Part shown: positions 9,463-18,300 of the stretch, one piece after another | Numbering within the stretch: the first letter of the stretch is position 1 | Layout: the number at the start of each line of letters is the position of its first letter | From: Mycolicibacterium peregrinum | GTDB lineage: Bacteria; Actinomycetota; Actinomycetes; Mycobacteriales; Mycobacteriaceae | NCBI RefSeq assembly: GCF_002102345.1 | Contig: NZ_LQPP01000018.1 | Span: forward strand, 124,001-188,000 | DNA: 64,000 nt | Reading direction: 5' to 3' | Made by a program: the position numbers and the translations under genes | The notes under the pieces: model-generated | Databases searched by the model: none | Told to the model about the DNA's origin: nothing | Seen by the model: the letters and a program-made list of their open reading frames with translations, nothing else

Positions 9463-9498
9463 GGTTAGAGTTACTTCAGTTAGGGCAGGCTTTGCTTA
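9460..9498. promoter_or_regulatory. tandem IdeR boxes between mbtB and the A-domain fragment
   Basis: Two iron-box-like sites at 9460-9478 and 9480-9498, each matching about 13 of 19 positions of TTAGGTTAGGCTAACCTAA. They are one base apart, the same geometry as at the mbtA/mbtB promoter. The first begins on the last codon of mbtB. They are followed by AGGAGGT at 9504-9510 and a GTG start. This implies a second iron-regulated promoter inside the mbt gene series. Confidence 0.7.
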
Positions 9499-9514
9499 TC
9501 GTCAGGAGGTCGTT

Positions 9515-10282
9515 GTGGACGCGGTGAGTCGCACGACTACGCAGACCATGCACGCAGTGGCGGGAGAGCCGCTGCACCAGGGGTTCTTCACGCATGCGCA
9601 GGGTGCGCCCGACGACATCGCGGTGGTCGGCCCGACCACTCGCTGGACCTACGGGCAGCTGCGTGAGCAGGCGCTCGCGGTTTCCGGTGCGCTCGCGGTT
9701 GCCGGGGTACGCGTCGGCGACCGGGTCGCCGTCGTGGGGCCCACCGGCCTGGACACGGTGATCGCCTCACTGGGAATCCTGGCGGCCGGCGGCGTCTGTG
9801 TGCCGATCGACACGGCTGCCCCGGCCGAGCCGGTGCTGGAGCACACGGGCGTCCGGATGGCTCTGTTCACCGGTGACGGACCGCCCAACTGGCTGCCGGC
9901 GCTCACCGTCGCGGAGGCACTGCGGATCGGGGCCCGCGCGAGTGGCGTCACCCCGGTGCGTTCCGCGCCCGGCGACCCCGCGTTCCTGGGCTCGGTCGAC
10001 GAGTCGGGGTATGCGGTGGTGACCCACGCTGCCGCTCACGACGCGGTCGTGGAGCTCACCGCCCGGCTCGGCGTCCACGCCGAAGACCGCATCGGTGCGT
10101 TCTCGGCTGCGGGCGCCGCGGCTCCGATCCTGATGATGCTGGTCGCACTGACCGCAGGCGCAGGCATCGTCGTTGCCGACGATGCCCCGCGCCGCAACCC
10201 CGAGCGGGGGATGAACGGCTTCGCCCTCGCTGTGCGGCATCGGGATGCGGTGGCCGCTCTCGACACCGCTGTGCCGTCGTGA
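9515..10282 (+). CDS. degenerate stand-alone adenylation-domain fragment
   Basis: A 255-residue protein related only to the N-terminal half of an AMP-forming adenylation domain. Residues ~15-115 follow the usual A1/A2 fold (TRWTYGQLREQALAVSGAL; DRVAVVGPTGLDTVIASLGI; GGVCVPID). The A3 phosphate-binding loop normally placed before VTHAAAHDAVVEL (~169) is gone, and the C-terminal half with A5-A10 is absent. It should therefore not adenylate anything. It has its own AGGAGGT ribosome site and tandem iron boxes, and its stop overlaps the thioesterase start (GTGA at 10279), suggesting it is still translated and coupled to that gene. It could be a remnant of a duplicated MbtB-type module or a structural partner; the sequence cannot decide. 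Confidence 0.7.
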   Translation: MDAVSRTTTQTMHAVAGEPLHQGFFTHAQGAPDDIAVVGPTTRWTYGQLREQALAVSGALAVAGVRVGDRVAVVGPTGLDTVIASLGILAAGGVCVPIDTAAPAEPVLEHTGVRMALFTGDGPPNWLPALTVAEALRIGARASGVTPVRSAPGDPAFLGSVDESGYAVVTHAAAHDAVVELTARLGVHAEDRIGAFSAAGAAAPILMMLVALTAGAGIVVADDAPRRNPERGMNGFALAVRHRDAVAALDTAVPS

Positions 10283-11025
10283 CCGGGCCGGATACCCAGA
10301 TCACCGTCAAGCCCTGGGTCAAGCGTTATCCAGGGTCCCAAAGTTCGACAGCCACACTGGTTTTCCCGCACGCCGGGGGAGCGGCCGTGGCCTACCGGGG
10401 ATTCGGAGCGGCACTGGCCGCGGCCGGCTCCGATGCCTATGTCATGCAGTACCCGCAGCGCGGCGACCGGCTGTCGCATCCGGCGGCGCCGACGGTGGGT
10501 GACCTCGCCCAGGATCTCTTCGACGCCGGGGATTGGGCCGGGATCGGGTCGCTCCGGTTGTTCGGACACTGCATGGGCGCCGTGGTGGCCTTCGAATTCG
10601 CCCGGATCGCCGAAAGAAACGGCGTGAGGATCGACGCCCTGTGGGTGTCGGCCAGCGAGGCGCCGTCAACCGTGGCCGCCGCGCCCGCACTGCCGATGGC
10701 CGAGTCCGAGATCATCGCTGAGATGGTCGATCTCGGCGGCACCGATGAGGCGCTGCTCGCCGACGACGACTTCGTCGAACTACTGCTGATGGCGGTGCGG
10801 GCCGACTACAGCGCCTTCAACCGCTACGCGTGTGACGCCGACGTGACGATCGCCGCGGACATCTACGCGCTGGGTGGGGAAAGTGACCACCGCATCAGTG
10901 AGGACATGTTGCGGCGCTGGGAAACCCACACCACCGGTGCCTACACGTGCTCGATGTTCGACGGCGGGCATTTCTACCTCAACACCCAGCTCGAGGACGT
11001 GGCGGAGCTGGTGAATGAGCTCTAG
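10279..11025 (+). CDS. mbtT: mycobactin thioesterase (type II, MbtT-like)
   Basis: A 248-residue alpha/beta-hydrolase of the type II thioesterase class that accompanies NRPS/PKS clusters and is expected to release mis-primed or stalled intermediates. Visible features are the oxyanion region FPHAGGAA (~29), the nucleophile elbow LFGHCMGAVVAFEFA (~96), the late acidic region and a C-terminal histidine in DGGHFYL (~233). The nucleophile position reads Cys where most family members have Ser. It overlaps the preceding fragment by 4 bases and mbtC by 11 bases, so it is part of the operon. In M. tuberculosis the equivalent activity is fused to MbtB as I recall. The symbol follows the name used for mycobacterial stand-alone enzymes and is moderately sure. 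Confidence 0.8.
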   Translation: MTGPDTQITVKPWVKRYPGSQSSTATLVFPHAGGAAVAYRGFGAALAAAGSDAYVMQYPQRGDRLSHPAAPTVGDLAQDLFDAGDWAGIGSLRLFGHCMGAVVAFEFARIAERNGVRIDALWVSASEAPSTVAAAPALPMAESEIIAEMVDLGGTDEALLADDDFVELLLMAVRADYSAFNRYACDADVTIAADIYALGGESDHRISEDMLRRWETHTTGAYTCSMFDGGHFYLNTQLEDVAELVNEL

Positions 11026-12355
11026 CCGCCAGCTTCCCGGACCCGACAGCAGTGATCCGGTGGTGATCGTGGGGATGGCCCTCGAGGCGCCGGGCGGAAT
11101 CGAAACTGCCGACGATTACTGGTCGCTGCTAACCGAGCAGCGCGAGGTCCTCGGCAGATTTCCCGCCGACCGCGGTTGGTCCGTTCGCGAACTGTTCGAC
11201 GGCTCGCGCCGCGACGGGTTCAAGCGTATCCATGACCTGGGCGGATTCCTCTCCAGCGCAGCGACGTTCGATCCCGGCTTCTTCGGGATCTCGCCGCGTG
11301 AGGCGGTGGCGATGGATCCGCAACAACGCATCGGGCTGCGGATCGCGTGGCGTGCGCTGGAGAACAGCGGCATCAACCCCGATGATCTGGCCGGGCACGA
11401 CGTGGGTTGCTACGTCGGTGCATCGGGCCTGGAGTACGGGCCGGCGCTGTCGGAGTTCTCCCACCACAGCGGACATCTGATCACCGGTACCTCGCTCGGC
11501 GTCATCTCCGGCCGGATCGCCTACACGCTGGACCTGTGCGGTCCGGCACTGACCATCGACACCTCGTGCTCGTCGGCGTTGACGGCGTTCCACACCGCGG
11601 TCGGTGCGGTACGCGCGGGGGACTGCGACATGGCACTGACCGGCGGGGTTTGCGTGATGGGTACCCCCGGGTATTTCGTCGAGTTCTCCAAACAGCACGC
11701 ACTGTCCGACGACGGACACTGCCGGCCGTACAGCGCACACGCCAGTGGCACGGTCTGGGCCGAAGGGGCGGCGATGTTCGTCCTGCAACGCAAATCGGCG
11801 GCCCTACGAAACGGTCGGCGAATCCTGGCCGAGGTGCGCGCCACCGCGGTGAACCAGGATGGCCGGACCACCGGTCTGACCGCACCCAGCGGCGCCGCGC
11901 AGCAACGGTTGTTCGCCAAGGCGATCGAGCAGGCCGCCGTGCGCCCGGCGGACGTCGGCATGATCGAGGGTCACGGCACCGGAACCCGACTCGGTGACCG
12001 GACCGAATTACGTTCGTTGGCACAGACATACGGCGCCACGGAGCCCGGATCCGGCGCGCTGTTGGGCTCGGTGAAATCCAACGTCGGGCACTCCCAGGCG
12101 GCCGCAGGCGGCCTCGGACTGGCGAAGGTGATCCTGGCGGCCGAGCGTGCGGCCATCCCGGCCACCCTGCACGTCGATGAGGTCAGCCGGGAGATCGACT
12201 GGGACAGCCAAGGCCTGCGGCTGGCCACCAAGCTCACCCAGTGGCCCGCGGTCAACGGCCAGCGCATCGGCGCGGTCTCGGCCTTCGGCATGAGCGGCAC
12301 CAACGCGCACGCGATCGTCGCGGTGCCCGATGCGGCCGGCGAGGCCGCGGCATGA
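11015..12355 (+). CDS. mbtC: MbtC: polyketide ketosynthase
   Basis: Stand-alone ketosynthase domain of 446 residues that, with MbtD, makes the beta-hydroxyacyl (typically 3-hydroxybutyryl) unit between the two lysine-derived parts of mycobactin. The catalytic triad is visible: Cys in TIDTSCSSALTAFH (~183), His in EGHGTGTRLGD (~315) and His in NVGHSQAAAGG (~352). Length matches the family. The ATG lies inside the thioesterase 3' end, and the stop overlaps the mbtD ATG. No other PKS domain is attached. Confidence 0.93.
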   Translation: MSSSRQLPGPDSSDPVVIVGMALEAPGGIETADDYWSLLTEQREVLGRFPADRGWSVRELFDGSRRDGFKRIHDLGGFLSSAATFDPGFFGISPREAVAMDPQQRIGLRIAWRALENSGINPDDLAGHDVGCYVGASGLEYGPALSEFSHHSGHLITGTSLGVISGRIAYTLDLCGPALTIDTSCSSALTAFHTAVGAVRAGDCDMALTGGVCVMGTPGYFVEFSKQHALSDDGHCRPYSAHASGTVWAEGAAMFVLQRKSAALRNGRRILAEVRATAVNQDGRTTGLTAPSGAAQQRLFAKAIEQAAVRPADVGMIEGHGTGTRLGDRTELRSLAQTYGATEPGSGALLGSVKSNVGHSQAAAGGLGLAKVILAAERAAIPATLHVDEVSREIDWDSQGLRLATKLTQWPAVNGQRIGAVSAFGMSGTNAHAIVAVPDAAGEAAA

Positions 12356-15300
12356 GCGAAGCTTGCGAGCGAATCATGCTGTCTGAGCGCGAAGTCCACT
12401 CCCTTCCCGACGGGCGCACACCGGTCCTGCTCAGTGCACACGCCGAGGAACTGATCGGAACCGACGCCGCGGCCATCCTGCGTTATCTCGGTACCCGTCC
12501 CGAGGTGAGTGCGGACGATGTCGCCGCCACCCTGTGGTCCACCCGGCGGCTGCGCCGCCACCGCGCCGTGCTCCGGGCCGCCGACCGCGACGAACTGGCT
12601 GCGGGTCTGCGTGCACTGGCCGACGGCACGGACCATCCGCTGGTCACCCGCGCGCAAGGGGTTTCACCGGGATCGAGCTCGGGTGCCCGCATCGCCTTTG
12701 TGTTCCCCGGCCAGGGCAGTCAGTGGCCGTCGATGGGCGTACAGGCCTACGAGCGGCTTCCTGCCTATCGGGCCGAGGTCGACAGGTGTGCCGCGCAATT
12801 CGAGGCCGCCGGCGCCGCTTCGCCGCTGGATTACCTTCTGGCCGAGCCGGATTCGGCCGCAGTCACCAATGATTTCTCCCAGGTGCAGATCCAGGGCGCT
12901 CAGTTCGTCCACGGTGTGGCCCTGGCCCGGGTGTGGCGGACCTGCGGTGTGCTGCCCGATATCACCGTCGGTCACAGCCTCGGCGAGATCGGCGCGGCCT
13001 ACGTGGCCGGCACCATCACCCTGGCCGACGCAGTGGCCGTGGTGATCGCCCGCGCCACCGTGTTGGACCGGTTGACCGGGCCCTACCGCGTCGCGGTCCT
13101 CGGCGTCACGCCCGAGGAAGCCTCGAAGGTGATCGCCGAAACCCCGGGTTGGCTGGAACTGTCGGTGGTGAACTCCCATTCATCGGTGGCGGTCTCGGGG
13201 GAGACCGATGCGGTGGCCGCAGCGGTAGCGACCGTGGCTGGGCGCGGAGCGTTCGCCAAAGAGATCGAGATGTGGTTCCCGGCGCACACCACTGCGTTGG
13301 ACGGGTCACGGGCCGAGCTCGAATCACTGCTTCCCTCAGCAGGATTCACTGAATCGCCGGTGCAGTTCATCGGCTCGGCCACCGCCGACGTGGTGGCGGC
13401 CGGAACGGGATTCGCCGACTACTGGTACACCAACCTGCGCAGTACGGTGCGCTTCGACCGCGCCATCGAGATGGCCGCGCGGCGCGGCGCCCGGATCTTC
13501 GTCGAGCTCTCCGCACATCCGGCGCTGCTGTTCGCCATGGGCGATCTGCTCGACGACGCGGCCGAACTCACCGGCGGGCCGGTGGTGATGGTGGGATCGG
13601 GCCGGCGCGACGAACCGGTCACCGACCGGCTCAGCGCCAACATCGTCTCCGTCGCGATGGCGGACGCCGGCTACCGATGGAGCGACCTCCCGAACCATGC
13701 CGCCGAGTCGCTGCGCGACTTTCCGTTCGCGCCGATGCGCGCCGAACATCTCTGGGCCACAGCACAACCGCTGCCACCGGTCGCGGGCTTGACGGTGAGC
13801 GTCGAGCGTTGGCAGAACCACGGCCTTCCCGCCGCGCCTGCCGGGCAGCGCCGGGTCGCGGTGCTCGACCTGGCCGCCGGACGGGGACCCGCCGCCACGC
13901 TGCAACGTGCAGTCGAGGAGATCGACTCAACCACTGCTGTCGCCCCCGCCGACGCCGACCTCCTGGTCGTGGTCGCGCCGGTGTCCGAGCACGACGATGC
14001 GGTGGCCGCTGCAGAATCTCTGAGCCGCCGCATCGATGAGGGGTTACTGGGTTATGTCGGGGCGATCTCGCCGGAGACCCGCGACGTATGGCTGGTCACC
14101 GTCGGTGGTGAAACCATCGGCGAGGGAGCACAGCGGCCACGGCCCGAGGCCGCCGCACTGGCGGCGATGCACCGTAGCCTGAGCTACGAACATCCCGACC
14201 AGACCTTCCGCCATCTGGATCTCGCCGAATCGGCCATCGACCCGGTCACCGCGGGGACTGCGATCATCGCGATGCTGACCGATGCCGAAGACATCGCCCT
14301 GCGGGGCAACGGTTCCGCACCAGAGGTCTGGCACCGTGGGATGCGCGATGACACCTCCGATGCTCGGTCCTGGACCGCCGAATCGGGGGTGTTCGACGAG
14401 GTGGTCATCACCGGCGGAGCCGGCGCGGTGGGCCTGCACCATGCCCGTCACCTGGCCGGGCAAGGGGCCCGGCGCATCGTGCTGCTCAGCCGAAGCGGCC
14501 TCGATGACACGCAATTGGCCGCGCTTTCCGCCACCGGCACCGAGATCGTCGCTCCCCGGTGCGATCTCACCGACCCGGCACAGATCGCCGCGACGGTCGC
14601 CGAATTGGCGGTCGGCCCGGCATCACTGGTGATCCACGCGGCCGCGTCCGCCACGATCGGCGCCGGCGACGCGCTGACCGGTGCGGGGGTGCGGGACACC
14701 TTTGCGGCCAAAGTGAACGGAGTGGCCAACCTGGCTGCGGCCTGGCCGATGCGCCCGGATGCCCGAATTGTATTGTGCTCCTCGGTGTCCGGGCTGTGGG
14801 GCGGGTATGGCCACGCCGCATACTCTGCGGCCAACCGGCTGCTCGACGCACTCGGTGGGCAGCTGCGCGAACACGGTCGGCGCTGCACCTCGGTGCGATG
14901 GGGACTGTGGCCGGGAGACGGCATCATCGATTCCGGTGAGATCAGCCGGGTCGAGCGGTCGGGCCTGCGAGCCATGGCGCCGGACCGGGCAGTGGAGGCC
15001 GGGCTGCGTGATTACCCGGCCGATCCACTGGTGTTCACGGCCGACGCGGAACGACTGCGGACCTTCCTCGGTGCGGCGGGCCAACCCGTTCCGGTTGTCG
15101 GCACTGCCGAGGCTCCGCTGGAGGACGCTGCCGAAGCGGCCGATGCCACGGGCGCGATGCGGATCGCGCTCGGTGCGGTGTTGAAGCTCGACGACACCAC
15201 CGGACTGGATCTCGACGCGTCCCTGCTGGATCTCGGCGTCGACTCGCTGCTCGCGATCGACCTACGTAAGAAGCTCAAGAAGGCTACCGGCCGTGCCGTG

Positions 15301-15390
15301 CCGCTGGCCACCATCCTCGGTGGCGCCACCGCTGCCGAAGTGATCGAGCATTTGGAAAGACCTGAAAAGGAAGCATTTTCGCGTGACTGA
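12352..15390 (+). CDS. mbtD: MbtD: polyketide synthase (AT-KR-ACP)
   Basis: Partner of MbtC, 1012 residues. It has an acyltransferase (GHSLGEIGAAYVAG, ~205), a ketoreductase (VVITGGAGAVGLHHARHLAG, ~684; SSVSGLWGGYGHAAYSAAN, ~805) and a C-terminal acyl carrier protein (LLDLGVDSLLAIDL, ~958). It supplies the extender unit, reduces the beta-keto group and carries the product. The AT specificity position normally reading HAFH or YASH reads FPAH here, so extender choice cannot be predicted by the usual rule. The region between AT and KR (~430-680) is the structural half of the KR. The start chosen is the ATG overlapping the mbtC stop (ATGA at 12352). Confidence 0.93.
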   Translation: MSEACERIMLSEREVHSLPDGRTPVLLSAHAEELIGTDAAAILRYLGTRPEVSADDVAATLWSTRRLRRHRAVLRAADRDELAAGLRALADGTDHPLVTRAQGVSPGSSSGARIAFVFPGQGSQWPSMGVQAYERLPAYRAEVDRCAAQFEAAGAASPLDYLLAEPDSAAVTNDFSQVQIQGAQFVHGVALARVWRTCGVLPDITVGHSLGEIGAAYVAGTITLADAVAVVIARATVLDRLTGPYRVAVLGVTPEEASKVIAETPGWLELSVVNSHSSVAVSGETDAVAAAVATVAGRGAFAKEIEMWFPAHTTALDGSRAELESLLPSAGFTESPVQFIGSATADVVAAGTGFADYWYTNLRSTVRFDRAIEMAARRGARIFVELSAHPALLFAMGDLLDDAAELTGGPVVMVGSGRRDEPVTDRLSANIVSVAMADAGYRWSDLPNHAAESLRDFPFAPMRAEHLWATAQPLPPVAGLTVSVERWQNHGLPAAPAGQRRVAVLDLAAGRGPAATLQRAVEEIDSTTAVAPADADLLVVVAPVSEHDDAVAAAESLSRRIDEGLLGYVGAISPETRDVWLVTVGGETIGEGAQRPRPEAAALAAMHRSLSYEHPDQTFRHLDLAESAIDPVTAGTAIIAMLTDAEDIALRGNGSAPEVWHRGMRDDTSDARSWTAESGVFDEVVITGGAGAVGLHHARHLAGQGARRIVLLSRSGLDDTQLAALSATGTEIVAPRCDLTDPAQIAATVAELAVGPASLVIHAAASATIGAGDALTGAGVRDTFAAKVNGVANLAAAWPMRPDARIVLCSSVSGLWGGYGHAAYSAANRLLDALGGQLREHGRRCTSVRWGLWPGDGIIDSGEISRVERSGLRAMAPDRAVEAGLRDYPADPLVFTADAERLRTFLGAAGQPVPVVGTAEAPLEDAAEAADATGAMRIALGAVLKLDDTTGLDLDASLLDLGVDSLLAIDLRKKLKKATGRAVPLATILGGATAAEVIEHLERPEKEAFSRD

Positions 15391-18300
15391 CATGGTTAGT
15401 GCCGATTCGGCTGCCCCCCGCACCTCCGACGCGCGTCTGGAGCTGATGCGGCGCAGGCTTGCCGAGCGGGGCCTCGCGTCAGCATCGGGGGAGCCCGGGC
15501 AGAGGGACGCAGACGCCGCGGGCGCGCCGGTCGATCCCACCGTGCTGTCGGACGGGCAGCGGCGGATGTGGTTCGTGCAGAGTTTCGATCCGAGCGGGGT
15601 CCTGCTCAACATCTGCCTGTCCTACCGGCTCGACGGCGTGATCGACGCCGCGCGGCTGCACGACGCGCTGATTGCGGTGGCGAGGCGGCATCCGATCCTG
15701 CGCACCACCTACCGGGCCGACGAGAACGGCGAGCCGACGGCGACGGTGCACGATGACCTGACCCCGGGGTGGACGGTGCACGACCTGTCCGAAAAGTCCG
15801 AGCGGGCGCGCAAGCTGCGCCTCGAGGTGCTGGCTCAGCGTGAATTCGGCACCGCCTTCGACCTGGGCAGCGACTCGCCGGTGCGGATCACGCTGATCAA
15901 GACCGGTCCGAGCGAACACGTGATGCTGCTCGTGGCGCATCACATCGCCTGGGACGACGGCTCGTGGCGGGTGTTCTTCACCGACCTGACCCAGGCGTAC
16001 AGCGGGGCGCAGCTCGCCGAGACACCGCGCGTGCCGGTGTCCGAGGCTCCGGACGGTGATGCGGATCTGGCGTACTGGCGCGAGGTGCTGGCCGCTCCGC
16101 CGGAGCCCCTGGAGCTTCCTGGACCCGCGGGTTCGGTGGTGCCCAGCGGTTTTCGTTCCCAGCGCAGCACGGTCCGGTTGTCCGCTGAGACCGTCCGGCA
16201 GGTGGCGGCACTGGCCCGCGACACCGGGGCCACCCCCTACATGGTGTTGCTCGCGGCGTTCGGTGCTCTCGTCCACCGCTACACCCACGCCGACGACTTC
16301 CTGGTCGCCACCCCGGTTCTGAACCGCGACACCGACGAAACCATCGGCTACTACGGCAACACGGTGGCGATGCGACTGCGACCACAGGCCACCCTCGGAT
16401 TCCGAGAACTGGTCGAGGCGACGCGCGACACCGCGATCGGCGCCTTCACGCATCAGCGGGTCAACCTCGACCGGGTGGTGGCCGAACTCAACCCGGACCG
16501 GCGCCACGGTGCCGAGCGGATGACCCGGGTGAGCTTCGGGTTCCGCGAGCCCGACGGCGGCGGGTTCCGCCCGGACGGTGTGACGTGCGAACGTGCCGAG
16601 CTGCGCGGCCAACACACCCAGTTGCCGCTGGGTTTCATGGTCGAACTGGACGCCGAGGGTGCGGTGGTGGAGGCCGAACATCTCACCGAGGTGCTGGATG
16701 CCGACCTCGCCGCCCAGATGCTGCGGCACTTCGCTGTGCTGCTCGACAGTGCGCTCGCCGAGCCCGACCGGCCGCTGGCCGCGCTGGACCTGTTCACCGC
16801 CGAGGACACCGAATGGCTGCGTTCGGTGTCAACCGGTGAGCAGTTCGACACGCCCGCAACCACATTGGCTGCCCTCGTCACCGAGCAGGCCGCCCGTACC
16901 CCCGATGCCATCGCGGTCGTCTACGAGGGTCGCCACTACAGCTATCGCGAGATCAACGAGTCAGCGAACCGGTTGGCGCACTGGCTGATCGCGCAGGGCA
17001 TCGGCACCGAGGACCGGGTGGCGGTGCTGCTGGAGAAGTCGCCCGATCTGGTCATCACGGCGCTGGGCATCGTCAAGGCCGGTGCGGTGTACCTGCCGGT
17101 GGACCCGACCTACCCCGAAGACCGGCTCACCTACATTCTCTCCGACTCCGACCCGAAAACCATTCTGCGAGAGCCTGTCGACGGCCTGGAGAACTATCCG
17201 GTCACCGATCCCACCGACGCCGAGCGGATCCGCCCGCTGCGTCCCGACAACACGGCGTACCTGATCTACACCTCGGGATCCACCGGCCTGCCCAAGGGCG
17301 TGCCGGTGCCGCACCGGCCGATCGCGGAGTACTTCGTCTGGTTCGGCGGCGATTACGAGGTCACCGAGGATGAACGCCTGCTGCAGGTGGCCTCGCAGAG
17401 CTTCGATGTGTCGATCGGTGAGATCTTCGGCATGCTGGCCGCGGGTGCGCGCCTGGTGATCCCGAAGCCGGGCGGCCTGGGCGACATCGGCTATCTCACC
17501 GATCTGCTGCGCAACGAGGGCATCACCTCGATGCACTTCGTCCCGTCATTGCTCGGGCTGTTCCTGTCGCTGCCCGGTGTCAACGAGTGGCGCACGCTGC
17601 AGCGCGTGCCGATCGGTGGCGAGGCGTTGCCCGGTGAGATCGCCGACAAGTTCCTCGCCACCTTCGATTCCCTGCTGCACAATTTCTACGGACCCACCGA
17701 AACGGTGCTCAACTGCACCCGTTACAAGGTGGAGGGCAAGCAGGGCTCCCGGATCGTGCCGATCGGCACGCCGAAGATCAACACCACGATCCATCTGCTC
17801 GACGACGCGCTGCAGCCTGTTCCGGTCGGTGTGATCGGCGAGATCTACATCGGCGGAACACATGTCGCGCACGGATATCACGACCGGCCGCGACTCACCG
17901 CGGAACGGTTCGTCGCCGACCCGTTCAATCCCGGCGGACGGATGTACCGGTCGGGTGACCTGGCTCGTCGGAACGCCGACGGTGACATCGAGTTCGTCGG
18001 CCGCGCCGACGAGCAGGTCAAGGTCCGTGGCTTCCGGATCGAGCTGGGTGAGGTCTCCTCGGCCATTTCCGTCGACCCGTCGGTGGGGCAGGCCGTGGTG
18101 GTCGTCAGCGACCTGCCGTCGCTGGGCAAGAGCCTGGTCGCCTACATCACGCCGGCCGCCGGGGCCGAGCGGGTCGAGATCGACCGCATCCGGGCCAGGG
18201 TGACCGCCGCGCTGCCCGAATACATGATCCCGGCAGCGTTCGTCGAGCTGGCCGAGATCCCGATCACCGCGCACGGCAAGATCGATCGGCGGGCACTGCC

